Source: an uncultured Bacteroidia bacterium (GTDB lineage Bacteria > Bacteroidota > Bacteroidia > Bacteroidales > Prolixibacteraceae). Taken from it: a DNA stretch of 64,000 bases. Positions within the stretch are counted from its first letter, which is position 1. The number at the start of each line of letters is the position of its first letter. A program made the position numbers and the translations under genes. The notes beneath the pieces are model-generated. The model did no database searches. It was given only the letters and a program-made list of their open reading frames with translations, and was not told the DNA's origin. The DNA lies in the NCBI GenBank assembly GCA_903918045.1, contig CAIXCY010000014.1, forward strand, positions 1 to 64,000, in the 5' to 3' direction. This document shows, one piece after another, positions 1 through 11,555 of this stretch.

Positions 1-1459
1 CATCACCCTCTGCAATAAGTCTGGCAAATTCAGCATCCTGTTTCGCCTTTTCAATGGCAGCCGCCAGTAACTTTTCAGCTTCGGCAAGTTTGGCAACTGC
101 GCCCGGATCGTTAGCCCTTATTTTGAGTGCATCCTTAAAGTTCGTAATTGCCTCGGGATATTTGACAGCCTTTACATTGGCATCACCAGCAACGATAAGT
201 CTGGCAAACTCTGCATCCTGCTTTGCCTTTTCAATTGCAGCCGCCAGTAATTTTTCGGCTTCAGCCATGCGGGCAAGGGTGGATGAATCACCTGGACGGA
301 TTAAAAGGGCCGATTTATAGTTTGCAATCCCCTCCGCATATTTTATTTGCTTTACATTCGCATCACCCTCTGTTATAAGTCTTGCAAATTCGGTATCTTT
401 CTTTGCCTTTTCAATAGCCTGAGCCAATAACTTCTCAGCATCTGCAATCCGCGTCAAAGTTGGAGTATCGCCTTGTCGAATTACCAGGGCTGCTTTAAAA
501 TTAATGATCCCCTCAGCATATTTAGTTTGCTTCACATTGGCGTCACCTTCCGTAATTAGCCTGTTAAATTCGCCATCCTTCTTTGCTTTCTCCAGAGAAA
601 GAGATAAAAGTTTTTCCGCATTAGCAAGCTTTGACACGGCCATCGGCTCGTTTGGAATAAGTTTGAGGGCTCCCTTAAAACTTTGCACAGCTTCTGCAAA
701 TAAAAGGTTTGTAACACTCGCATCGCCTGCAGCGATAAGCCTGTCAAATTCTCCCTTTGCCTTCATATCTGCCGCCAGCTCCTTCATTTTATCAATGACA
801 AATTTATCATTGGGCTTAATTTTTAAAGCCTCACCATAAACTCTGAACGCATTTGGCAAATCGTGTTTTTTCTCATATTCGAGGGCTTCGGCTAGTTTTG
901 CATTGAATTTTGACTCCACCAAACTTTTTACAGCATTACTAATTTCGTTTTGAATAGCCTGGTCATCAATGAAAACGTTAGAATCAAAATTATCCAGTTT
1001 ACCATTTGGAGAATAATAAATTTTACCAACTACGGCACCTTCAAAGCTAAGTTTGACCCCTTCTACTTTTTTATACAGTGATACAATAATTGAAAACGGT
1101 GGAAATACACTATCTTTTTCCCAAACATTACGGGGTATAACAGTTGAGATGTCGATATCTTTTGGGTAATAGCCATCTTTTTTAAGTGTTATTCGATATT
1201 CTTTAAAAAAATCTAGATCCAGGTCAAATTTACCAGAGGGAGGCACAGTTATGGTTTTCTCAGTTTGTTTGGAATCCATATTAATCAGCGTAATAACCGT
1301 TCCATCCGGATCTCCGCTATCCATTTTTACTTTTCCAGGCACCTGGAAATATTTATATTTTGCCAATCCGGCGGGCACACGTTTACGTTGTCCATGAACC
1401 TGAATTGAACAAATAAATATGCAAACTATAAGAGAAATATGGAGTAGACGACTATTCAT
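1..1459 (-). CDS. Secreted protein with about 60-aa tandem TPR-like/coiled-coil repeats (C-terminus beyond the window)
   Basis: Minus-strand ATG at 1459 opens MNSRLLHISLIVCIFICSIQVHGQRKRVPAG (signal peptide). The same frame is open at the left edge (..AEGD). Units such as DANVKAVKYPEAITNFKDALKIRANDPGAVAKLAEAEKLLAAAIEKAKQDAEFARLI recur. Not in the ORF track because it has no stop inside the window. Confidence 0.85.
   Translation of the reverse strand, partial: MNSRLLHISLIVCIFICSIQVHGQRKRVPAGLAKYKYFQVPGKVKMDSGDPDGTVITLINMDSKQTEKTITVPPSGKFDLDLDFFKEYRITLKKDGYYPKDIDISTVIPRNVWEKDSVFPPFSIIVSLYKKVEGVKLSFEGAVVGKIYYSPNGKLDNFDSNVFIDDQAIQNEISNAVKSLVESKFNAKLAEALEYEKKHDLPNAFRVYGEALKIKPNDKFVIDKMKELAADMKAKGEFDRLIAAGDASVTNLLFAEAVQSFKGALKLIPNEPMAVSKLANAEKLLSLSLEKAKKDGEFNRLITEGDANVKQTKYAEGIINFKAALVIRQGDTPTLTRIADAEKLLAQAIEKAKKDTEFARLITEGDANVKQIKYAEGIANYKSALLIRPGDSSTLARMAEAEKLLAAAIEKAKQDAEFARLIVAGDANVKAVKYPEAITNFKDALKIRANDPGAVAKLAEAEKLLAAAIEKAKQDAEFARLIAEGD
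17..780 (-). repeat. Coding tandem repeat, about 180 bp (60 aa) period, at least four units in view
   Basis: Anchor 'ataagtctggcaaattc.gcatcctg.ttgcc' recurs at about 17, 197, 377, 557 and (diverged) 737. Confidence 0.85.
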
Positions 1460-1528
1460 GATTTATTGGATTGATCAAATAATTTACACCCTTGATTAGT
1501 TAAATATAATGAAAGCAAATATACAATT

Positions 1529-3343
1529 TTACTCAGATAATTTTGGATCAAACGCCTCATTCGAAGCGATGTTTTGATTCAATTTACTATTGTGAGAACC
1601 ATAGGTGAAGTATAGAATTAGGCCAATAACCAGCCATATTCCAAAACGCATCCAGTTCGTAGTTCCCAATTCGCACATCAGGTACAGATTTGTCAAAAGG
1701 CCAAGGACAGGAATTAATGACCATCTAAGCCAAAACGCATAACCTGAAATTATTATCGAAACTATCATAAAAAACAAATACGGGATTAAATAATCTGAGT
1801 TAAGAAATTCCATAAGCAGACTATTTCCTCCATCATTCCGGTGATCTCCAAAGCCTGACAGGAAAGCAATAAAAAATACCGTTAACCAGGTTGGCAATAA
1901 ATAAATTCGGCTGTTTAAATATGGAACTTTAAACCCTTTTTCATTATCAACCCTTTTACCTAATGGATTAAGAATCAGAATTCCACCTGATACCAGGATA
2001 AATGCAAAAAGTGTACCGATACTTGTTAAATCGGTAACTTCAGTAAGGTTCATAAAAAGAGCAGGAACGGCCACAAGTAAACCTGTAATTATGGTTGAAA
2101 ATGCTGGAGTGCGATATTTGAGATGAATTTTCCCAAATATCTTTGGAAGCAGACCGTCTCTGCTCATACTCATCCATATACGTGGTTGACCTAACTGAAA
2201 AACCAGCATCACACTAGCCATCGCAATCACAGCACTCAAGGCAATAACTCCAGAAAGCTGGTGAAGGTTTAACCGTTCAAATACAAAAGCAAGCGGATCG
2301 GCAACACCCAGCTCTGAAGAATGGACCATTCCAGTTAGAATCAAACTTACAGCAACATATAAGATTGTTGTTATTATAAGCGCCAGGAACATTGATATTG
2401 GAATATCGCGGCGCGGATCTTTGCACTCTTCTGCAGTAGTGGATATTGCGTCGAATCCGATATAGGCAAAAAACACCCCTGAAACACCTTTTAGGACACC
2501 CCGGATACCTTCGGGAGCAAACGGGTGCCAATTTTTAGGATCAACATAAAAAGCGCCAACACCTATGACAAGCAATAAGATCCCAATTTTAAGCAGCACC
2601 ATGATATTATTTGCAACTTTTGACTCCCTGATACCGATGTAGCAAATCCAGGTTATTAAAGCAACAATACCTAAGGCAGGAATGTCGGCGATGATTCGAA
2701 AGTGGCCTAACATTGGAGCTGACAGCCATGCATTGTACCCTTCCTGAGCAGAGATGCTCATTTCCGTTATTTGAGAGCCCTGGGTGATCGCCCTGGAGAC
2801 AATATCATAGCCCCTAAATGCTGTAAGATAATCAGTTGTGAGATATCCGGGAATATGAATTCCCAGCCCTTGCAGAAGACCGTTAAAATATCCGGACCAT
2901 GAAATAGCCACAGCAATATTTCCAATGGCATATTCCATTATTAAATCCCATCCGATAATCCATGCGATTAATTCTCCAAAACTTGCATACGCATAGGTGT
3001 ATGCACTACCACTTATCGGAATGGAGGATGCAAATTCAGCATAGCACATTGCTGAGAGTCCGCATGCGATTGCCGTAAAAACAAAAAGCAATGACACAGC
3101 CGGTCCACCACTGGCAGCTGCATTGCCGATAGTACTAAATATTCCGGCACCTACAATAGCAGCCACTCCCAATGCCGTTAAATCAACTACACTGAGATTT
3201 CGCCTCATCCGATTTCCATTGGCAGATAAGAGGTCAGCCTCCCGAAGGATATGTGCTACCGATTTTTTACGGAATAAATTGGAAAACTTCAATAAAATAC
3301 CAATTTGAAATTTGACGGTTATTTTATGGCGGCATAAAAGCAC
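1529..3343 (-). CDS. APC-superfamily amino acid permease (cationic amino acid transporter-like)
   Basis: NLSVVDLTALGVAAIVGAGIFSTIG...; many TM segments; APC signature. The N-terminus as called overlaps the upstream small ORF; a TTG at 3292 (MKFSNLFRKKSV) is a plausible true start. Confidence 0.85.
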   Translation of the reverse strand: MLLCRHKITVKFQIGILLKFSNLFRKKSVAHILREADLLSANGNRMRRNLSVVDLTALGVAAIVGAGIFSTIGNAAASGGPAVSLLFVFTAIACGLSAMCYAEFASSIPISGSAYTYAYASFGELIAWIIGWDLIMEYAIGNIAVAISWSGYFNGLLQGLGIHIPGYLTTDYLTAFRGYDIVSRAITQGSQITEMSISAQEGYNAWLSAPMLGHFRIIADIPALGIVALITWICYIGIRESKVANNIMVLLKIGILLLVIGVGAFYVDPKNWHPFAPEGIRGVLKGVSGVFFAYIGFDAISTTAEECKDPRRDIPISMFLALIITTILYVAVSLILTGMVHSSELGVADPLAFVFERLNLHQLSGVIALSAVIAMASVMLVFQLGQPRIWMSMSRDGLLPKIFGKIHLKYRTPAFSTIITGLLVAVPALFMNLTEVTDLTSIGTLFAFILVSGGILILNPLGKRVDNEKGFKVPYLNSRIYLLPTWLTVFFIAFLSGFGDHRNDGGNSLLMEFLNSDYLIPYLFFMIVSIIISGYAFWLRWSLIPVLGLLTNLYLMCELGTTNWMRFGIWLVIGLILYFTYGSHNSKLNQNIASNEAFDPKLSE

Positions 3344-3498
3344 CTTACCGGTGAACTGATTCGCCCCTCAGTGGTAAGTTTTTTAATTGCTTTATCAATT
3401 TCTTTCTTATCGATTCCTGTGATTTCTGCAATCTCGCCACCTTTGAGCGGCTTATCAGAATTTTCCAAAGCTTGAAATACAACTTCCTTAGTTTCCAT
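3319..3498 (-). CDS. Small winged-helix-like DNA-binding protein (59 aa)
   Basis: METKEVVFQALENSDKPLKGGEIAEITGIDKKEIDKAIKKLTTEGRISSPVRCFYAAIK*; HTH pattern; 60 codons exactly fill 3319-3498. Below the ORF-track length cutoff. Confidence 0.75.
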   Translation of the reverse strand: METKEVVFQALENSDKPLKGGEIAEITGIDKKEIDKAIKKLTTEGRISSPVRCFYAAIK

Positions 3499-3589
3499 AA
3501 TAATTGATTTGACGGTTTAGCAAATAATAGTATTTGGATTCGGTGCTGTCAACCTGCAAAATCGCTTGATTGGAGCATTCAATAAAAAT

Positions 3590-4663
3590 TTATAATTTTG
3601 ATAATCTGCTTAACAAGAAGTGATCAGCAAGGATTATTGCTGCCATTGCTTCAACTATTGGAACGGCTCTGGGTAAAACACATGGATCATGACGTCCTTT
3701 AGGATTGATAGTCGTCTCATTTTCATCTTTATCAATGGTTTTCTGCTCCCTGAGTAACGTTGCGATAGGCTTAAAGGCAACCCTCCAATAGATATCCTGT
3801 CCATTGGAAATTCCACCCTGAATTCCACCCGAATGGTTTGTTAAAGTTATAACCTTATCACCTGATTTTATAAAGAGATCATTATGAACTGACCCTGAAA
3901 GTGCAGTACCAGCAAACCCGGATCCATATTCGAAACCTTTAACGGCATTTATACCCAGCATAGCATGTCCCAGATCGGCATGAAGTTTATTAAAAACCGG
4001 TTCTCCCCATCCGGATGGTACCCCTGTGATTACTCCGCTTACGACACCTCCAACGGTATCATGATTCCTTCCGGCTTCTTCGATCCGAGTAATCATTCTG
4101 GCTGCTATCTCCGGATCAGGACATCTTACAATATTCGATTCAATCAGGTTAAGATCCAATTCATGATACGGTTTATCAATCGAAATATCGCCTACCTGCG
4201 ATACAAAAGCATTTATTTTTATCCCCAGGCCAGATAATAATTGTTTGGCAATGGCCCCTGCCACCACTCGGGCAATTGTTTCACGCGCAGATGAACGGCC
4301 GCCACCCCGATGATCGCGCATACCATATTTCTGATCATAGGTATAGTCAGCATGCGAAGGACGATAGACATCTTTTAGATCGTTGTAGTCAGAGGAGTGA
4401 TGATCCTGATTTTTAATTATAAACCCAATCGGTGTTCCCGTAGTTTGTCCTTCAAATATACCTGACAAAATTTCAACTCTGTCATTTTCAGATCGTTGAG
4501 TAGTAATATGTGATTGCCCCGGCTTACGCCGATCAAGCTCATTCTGAATAAATTCGAGATTAATCTGTAATCCCGCAGGGCAACCATCAATTACACCTCC
4601 AATTGCGGCGCCATGCGATTCACCAAATGAAGTGAGTCTGAAAATCCTTCCTATTGTGTTCAT
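3590..4663 (-). CDS. aroC: Chorismate synthase
   Basis: [31 protein letters not shown]..., [29 protein letters not shown]. Confidence 0.97.
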   Translation of the reverse strand: MNTIGRIFRLTSFGESHGAAIGGVIDGCPAGLQINLEFIQNELDRRKPGQSHITTQRSENDRVEILSGIFEGQTTGTPIGFIIKNQDHHSSDYNDLKDVYRPSHADYTYDQKYGMRDHRGGGRSSARETIARVVAGAIAKQLLSGLGIKINAFVSQVGDISIDKPYHELDLNLIESNIVRCPDPEIAARMITRIEEAGRNHDTVGGVVSGVITGVPSGWGEPVFNKLHADLGHAMLGINAVKGFEYGSGFAGTALSGSVHNDLFIKSGDKVITLTNHSGGIQGGISNGQDIYWRVAFKPIATLLREQKTIDKDENETTINPKGRHDPCVLPRAVPIVEAMAAIILADHFLLSRLSKL

Positions 4664-4678
4664 ATTTTTAAAATTAAC

Positions 4679-4704
4679 AAACCCGAAGGTTGCGCTTCGG
4701 GTTT
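4679..4704 (-). terminator. Intrinsic terminator-like hairpin after the FKBP gene
   Basis: aaacccgaag-gttgcg-cttcgggttt inverted repeat. Confidence 0.6.
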
Positions 4705-4753
4705 ATAAAAGTAAGATATTTTATTTAATCTGAATAAGTTCAGAACACAATTA

Positions 4754-5395
4754 TTAGTTACAGCCGCAGCTTCCGCCTTTACCATCACTACAACTACCGG
4801 TTTCGCAGCTTTCCAGATTGTCTTCTGTATCTGAACAACCACAGCCACTTCCGCATCCGCCGCCTTGTTTCTCGCCACTTCCGCATCCGCCACTTCCGCA
4901 ACCGCAACCTCCACCGCTAAACATTACGCTTAGCTCCTCAGGAGTAGCATCACGAACCTCAAGTACCTCACCGGTAAAGTGAAGGTCCTCGCCTGCTAAG
5001 GGATGATTAAAGTCCATTTGAACCGTGTTTTCATCAACTGAAACAACAAGCCCTTCCATTCGCTGTCCACTTGTAGACATCATGGGTACACTATTCCCCG
5101 GAGCGATTAATTCTTCATCAATCTTACCGTCAACCATGAAAATATTTTTAGGGAGATCCACGATTGCCTCTTCATTAACTTCGCCATAGGCATCTACCGC
5201 AGGTATTGAAATTTCGAATGTATCATTTGCCTTCTTATTCAGAAGTGCATTTTCAAATGCCGGGAGCATCATGCCTGATCCGTAAAGAAATACAAGCGGA
5301 CTATCTTTCCCTGCTTTTTCAAAAACTTCACCCTCTTTACCGTCCAACTTTAATTCATAAGTGACGGAAACCATTTTATCTTTAGAAATTGTCAT
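4754..5395 (-). CDS. FKBP-type peptidyl-prolyl isomerase (SlyD-like) with Cys/Gly-rich C-terminal tail
   Basis: VTYELKLDGKEGEVFEKAGKDSPLVFLYGSGMMLPAFENALLNKKANDTFEISIP...; tail GGGCGCGSGGCGSGEKQGGGCGSGCGC... Confidence 0.9.
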   Translation of the reverse strand: MTISKDKMVSVTYELKLDGKEGEVFEKAGKDSPLVFLYGSGMMLPAFENALLNKKANDTFEISIPAVDAYGEVNEEAIVDLPKNIFMVDGKIDEELIAPGNSVPMMSTSGQRMEGLVVSVDENTVQMDFNHPLAGEDLHFTGEVLEVRDATPEELSVMFSGGGCGCGSGGCGSGEKQGGGCGSGCGCSDTEDNLESCETGSCSDGKGGSCGCN

Positions 5396-5557
5396 AATCG
5401 TTTATTTAATAAAAATTTAAGACCACAAAGAAAACACGTTATTCTGTAATATACAATTCTGAATAACGAAATAAAGTGAAAAATGTTCTAAAATTATCAA
5501 ATATTAATATTGTCTGAAAGATTCTCGCTATAAACAAATTGCAGAATACGCCCCCAA

Positions 5558-6319
5558 TTATTTAAGATTCGAAATGAAAGTCTCATACTGGAGGTCATCC
5601 AAACAGACATAGGCAGGGGTATTCATTCCGTAATCTCCATTATCGGATGAACTAAACCGAAAGGTCAATTTGTTGACTTTGCCTAATGCAGTAAGGTCGA
5701 CTACAGTCCATTTATCGACAATATAATCTTTAGAATTATCCGCAAAGCGGTAATCTGCAAGAAAAAAATCGAGTGATTTTACCGAATCTCCAGCCGCATT
5801 ATAACCAATTATTGTCATTTTAAACCAGTCTGGATCATTTCCTGTCAGGCCACCAAATTTCTTCGCAAAACTGGGATCTCCTTTTTTTATCGTTAAGGCA
5901 GTATAAGTAGAATTACAAACTTTTAAGCTTTTCACTAAATAAACAGAGTCATTAATAAATTTGGCAAATTCGTCTGCTCCAAAGGGTGGATAATATACTG
6001 CAAATTTATTATTTCCGTTGGAACTGTCAAAAACGCTGTATTGATTTGTATAATCAGAAGCTATAATATCATTTTTTTGGGAATAAGCGAAGCCATCCCA
6101 TGAACCGTAAGAGGAATTAAAATTATTCTGAAAGGTCATATCAGCCGATTGAAAGTTTCCTGATCTGTCTGAGCCATTCCAAAACAAGGCAGGTCCAATG
6201 GTCAGGTTTTCAAAATTTACTGTTTTAATTTGTGTGTAATTAATCTTTTCCTTTTTGCAAGCAGAAAATAGAATCAGGAGGAATAGGATTGCGAGACCAG
6301 AATTTTTAATTTTTTTCAT
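5558..6319 (-). CDS. DUF4465-like lipoprotein
   Basis: Lipobox LLILFSACKKEK; NFENLTIGPALFWNGSDRSGNFQSADMTFQNNFN..SWDGFAYSQKND pattern; lies downstream of the cobalamin riboswitch. Confidence 0.75.
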   Translation of the reverse strand: MKKIKNSGLAILFLLILFSACKKEKINYTQIKTVNFENLTIGPALFWNGSDRSGNFQSADMTFQNNFNSSYGSWDGFAYSQKNDIIASDYTNQYSVFDSSNGNNKFAVYYPPFGADEFAKFINDSVYLVKSLKVCNSTYTALTIKKGDPSFAKKFGGLTGNDPDWFKMTIIGYNAAGDSVKSLDFFLADYRFADNSKDYIVDKWTVVDLTALGKVNKLTFRFSSSDNGDYGMNTPAYVCLDDLQYETFISNLK

Positions 6320-6521
6320 TTTCTAAATTAATTGGATGTTCATTATTAAAAAAGGTTTTACGAAAACCTGTGATGCAATTGGCACACAGGCAATCTGAGA
6401 ATCTCTCCGCAAGGAAAGATCTAAAACAGGAGTCCATCGGTTCATTCAGACACCAACACTCAAGTATCCGATCGTTTCGACAGACAAACGACATTTTACA
6501 GCACGGACAAACTTTTTCCAT
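6306..6521 (-). CDS. Cysteine-rich CWC family protein
   Basis: MEKVCPCCKMSFVCRNDRILECWCLNEPM...DCLCANCITGF: CPxC...CWC...CxCxxC arrangement; 14-nt overlap with the DUF4465-like gene. Confidence 0.75.
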   Translation of the reverse strand: MEKVCPCCKMSFVCRNDRILECWCLNEPMDSCFRSFLAERFSDCLCANCITGFRKTFFNNEHPINLENEKN

Positions 6522-6639
6522 AATGGAATATTCCTGTTTTAATTTGCCGGCTTTCTTTAAATAGAGAAAATGAATAACAATGAATTGCAGTTCACTTTTG
6601 CTATTAGACCCGAAAGCAAAAAATAATATAGTGAATCTC

Positions 6640-6825
6640 GGCAGGTATTCTGGCTCGCCCTCCTTTTGATTGCCTTCCCATCCCTCCTACGAGGAACAGT
6701 GGCGTGTGGTTCAAAAAGTTTTTTAATAAGGCATACAGCTGCGGGTACAGCTCCGGTATTTAACCGGATTCCCTTTTCATTGGCCATCCCCGATAAAGGA
6801 CAGGCAATACCGAAAAACAGGTCAA
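6640..6825 (-). promoter_or_regulatory. Cobalamin (B12) riboswitch
   Basis: Minus strand reads AAAAGGGAATCCGGTTAAATACCGGAGCTGTACCCGCAGCTGT ... ACGCCACTGTTCC ... GGGAAGGC ... GAGCCAGAATACCTGCC, matching the conserved cobalamin riboswitch core and the 3' CCTGCC end. Confidence 0.93.
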
Positions 6826-7002
6826 AGGTAACTTATCTTAATTGGAAAATCCTAATATTTTTGGAAAATAAATCTTGCAAAATGACCAAATAAAATGATT
6901 AATTATTCGCTCAAAATATCACTTTATAATTTGTTAAATATGCAAATAGAACTATCGTGATTCTTAAATTGTAGAATTTTTCCTACTTTTAGTCCACAAT
7001 AA

Positions 7003-9018
<2,016 letters not shown>

Positions 9019-9088
9019 AAGTAAACAATCTTTAACTATTTTTGCAAAATCATCTAAATTCTAAACGATTTTGTAATTTTGACCCGAT

Positions 9089-9631
9089 ATGTTTAAGAAT
9101 ATTATAAAGCATTACGCCGATAAGCGGATGCTCACCTTCTTTCAGAACCAAAAACGGATTGTCAGTATTAATACGCTGAAAAATTCGAAAAATGTCGGAA
9201 TTCTTTGGAATCCTGCTGACGAGAGAAGTATTGAAGCATACGAAACACTTCGAAAGGTGTTACAATCAAAAGGGATTAAAGCGAAAGGTGTCGCTCATGT
9301 TCACTCGAGCCGTGAACTGGAGATGCTGACAACAATAACGAATTCGGGGTTTCTACACAAACGAAATGTCCGTTGGTTTGGCCGCCCCAAATCAAATTCA
9401 ATCATTGCTTTCATTCATGAGCCTTTCGATATCCTGATTGATCTGACTATTTCAAAAACAATCGCCTTACGATATCTGCTGGTTCACTCTAATGCAACAT
9501 TTAAGGTTGGTTATCAGGGTATCGAACCTAATTATTACGATTTAAACATCGACGTATCGGAGAGGCCGCAGTGTCCGTATTTGCTTGAGCAAATTATCTA
9601 TTATCTGGAAAATATTAATGAAAAGGGTTAA
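9089..9631 (+). CDS. Conserved Bacteroidota protein (DUF6913-like)
   Basis: ORF between ligA and dapA; KNVGILWNPADERSIEAYETLRKVLQSKG.. Confidence 0.6.
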   Translation: MFKNIIKHYADKRMLTFFQNQKRIVSINTLKNSKNVGILWNPADERSIEAYETLRKVLQSKGIKAKGVAHVHSSRELEMLTTITNSGFLHKRNVRWFGRPKSNSIIAFIHEPFDILIDLTISKTIALRYLLVHSNATFKVGYQGIEPNYYDLNIDVSERPQCPYLLEQIIYYLENINEKG

Positions 9632-9639
9632 ATTAACTT

Positions 9640-10518
9640 ATGAGTAAAAGTTTCCGTGGAGCCGGGGTGGCACTAATTACCCCATTTAAAGCCGATCTGA
9701 CAGTCGATTTTGAAGCATTAGGAAGGATTGTGGATAGCCAGATTAATAATCAAATCGATTATCTGGTAATATTAGGAACGACGGCTGAAACAGCGACCCT
9801 TAATTCGGTTGAGAAACAGCAAATTGTAGACTATGTCTGCGGACGTGTTGCCGGCAGAATTCCAATAGTTGTTGGAATTGGCAGTAATAATACCCAAACA
9901 GTCATCGAAAGTATGACGAGCATGAATCTTTCGAAAGCAGATGCTATTCTTTCGGTTGTACCCTATTACAGTAAACCAACTCAAGAAGGTATATTCCAGC
10001 ATTATATGGCTATTGCAAAAGCGAGCCCACTTCCGGTTATTCTTTATAATGTACCTGGAAGAACTGCTGTAAGTATGAGTGCAGAAACTACAATACGTCT
10101 GGCCCGCGCTTCAGATAAAATAATTGGAACCAAAGAGGCATCAGGTAATTTAAATGAAATAACCAAAATTCTGCGTGACAAACCGAATGGTTTCAGTGTT
10201 ATTTCAGGTGATGACAGCCTCCTTTTACCGATGATTTCAATTGGCGGAGTAGGTGTTATATCTGTTGCCGCCAATGCAATTCCCAAAGCCATTGCCGATC
10301 TAACACACTTTGCCCTGGCAGGTGATTTTAAAAGTGCGGCAGAGCTTCACATTCGTTTACAGAGCATATCTGATGCCCTCTTTGTCGATGGTAATCCTGC
10401 AGGAGCCAAAGCAGCACTACATTCCATTGGATTAATCGAGAATGTACTCCGTTTGCCTTTAGTTCCGGTAAATGAATCGACCTATATTATTCTTGCAAAG
10501 GAGATGGGCAATTTTTAA
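9640..10518 (+). CDS. dapA: 4-hydroxy-tetrahydrodipicolinate synthase
   Basis: FRGAGVALITPFKADLTVDF, GTTAETATL, YYSKPTQEGIFQHY, YNVPGRT, GTKEASGN. Confidence 0.96.
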   Translation: MSKSFRGAGVALITPFKADLTVDFEALGRIVDSQINNQIDYLVILGTTAETATLNSVEKQQIVDYVCGRVAGRIPIVVGIGSNNTQTVIESMTSMNLSKADAILSVVPYYSKPTQEGIFQHYMAIAKASPLPVILYNVPGRTAVSMSAETTIRLARASDKIIGTKEASGNLNEITKILRDKPNGFSVISGDDSLLLPMISIGGVGVISVAANAIPKAIADLTHFALAGDFKSAAELHIRLQSISDALFVDGNPAGAKAALHSIGLIENVLRLPLVPVNESTYIILAKEMGNF

Positions 10519-10545
10519 ACACCCTTCCTTTCCTACAAAAGTCTG

Positions 10546-10590
10546 AAATAAAAGAGCGGTAAAGTTTTTCACATTACCGCTCTTTTATTT
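10546..10590. terminator. Bidirectional terminator between convergent dapA and M48 peptidase gene
   Basis: Perfect 17-nt inverted repeat aaataaaagagcggtaa / ttaccgctcttttattt. Confidence 0.9.
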
Positions 10591-10641
10591 CAATTAGAAT
10601 TTGAAGAGTTTCAACATTTCGCCTCACTCATAAACCTGAAA

Positions 10642-11463
10642 TTATTTATTTTTTTTATAATAAGTCAGAGCATCCGGCATCTTCTCCTTTAGCCGGGCAA
10701 TCCGATTGGCATCGACCGGATGTGTACTAAGAAATTCCGGTGGTTTTTGTCCCCCTTGTTTTGACATGCGCTCCCAGAATGGAATACTTTCATTCGGATC
10801 ATATCCTGCCATAGCCATAAAAATCAGCCCCATGTAATCAGCTTCATATTCATTGTCGCGCGAAAAAGGGAGCACAACCCCAACCTGAGATCCAATACCA
10901 AAAGCAGTCATTACAATATTTCTGGTTTCAGCAGGTTTTGAAGCCATTGCAGTGGAAAGTGCAGTACTCCCCATCTGAAGAAGCATCTGATTACTCATCC
11001 GTTCACTTCCATGACGCGCAACAGCATGTGATATTTCGTGGCCTAATACCGTAGCGAGCCCACTCTCAGTTAAGGTGAGAGGTAATAATCCGGTATAAAC
11101 CACAACTTTGCCACCTGACATACACCAGGCATTTACAGTTTGATCTTCAACAAGATTAAATTCCCATTTATAACCATCCAGGTTTTGACTCAGTCCAGCA
11201 TTTGTCATATAGGCTTCTACCGCCTTAGAAATCCGTTCACCAACCCGTTTAACCAGTGCCATCTTATTTTTATCGGTTGACAACTTATTGGATTTGATAA
11301 ACTTATCATATTCAGTAAGGCTTAAAGAGATTACCTCTGACTCTGGAACCAGGCTTAACTGTCTCCGACCGGTTAATGGAACTGTTGCACAACTCATTAC
11401 AATAAACAACACTATGACAGGGAATATCCGGCAAAGCCAATAATTTAACGATTGTTTTTTCAT
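10642..11463 (-). CDS. M48 family metallopeptidase, lipoprotein
   Basis: FIVMSCATVPLTGRRQLSLVPESEV; zinc motif GHEISHAVARHG. Confidence 0.9.
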   Translation of the reverse strand: MKKQSLNYWLCRIFPVIVLFIVMSCATVPLTGRRQLSLVPESEVISLSLTEYDKFIKSNKLSTDKNKMALVKRVGERISKAVEAYMTNAGLSQNLDGYKWEFNLVEDQTVNAWCMSGGKVVVYTGLLPLTLTESGLATVLGHEISHAVARHGSERMSNQMLLQMGSTALSTAMASKPAETRNIVMTAFGIGSQVGVVLPFSRDNEYEADYMGLIFMAMAGYDPNESIPFWERMSKQGGQKPPEFLSTHPVDANRIARLKEKMPDALTYYKKNK

Positions 11464-11555
11464 ATTCAGTTTAATTTTCTAAATAACAACTTCTTTTGTA
11501 AAAATAACACTCCAATTTTACAATTGTTTTATACAATCATGTCTTAGGAAAAAAA

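Noticed and set aside
17-780. 180-bp tandem repeat considered as a CRISPR-like array
   Set aside because: Period too long, no repeat/spacer alternation, and it translates as a continuous 60-aa protein repeat.
54-839. Plus-strand ORFs 54..320 and 504..839
   Set aside because: Antisense to the repeat protein; their Ser/Ala/Leu-rich sequence is a by-product of the minus-strand tandem repeat.
4660-4914. 84-aa minus ORF MEVAVAEVADAEVARNKAADAEVA..
   Set aside because: Alternate frame of the Cys/Gly-rich SlyD tail; composition explained by the repetitive codons.
6557-6893. ORFs 6557..6787 (-) and 6666..6893 (+)
   Set aside because: Both lie over the cobalamin riboswitch, a structured noncoding RNA; no protein family resemblance.
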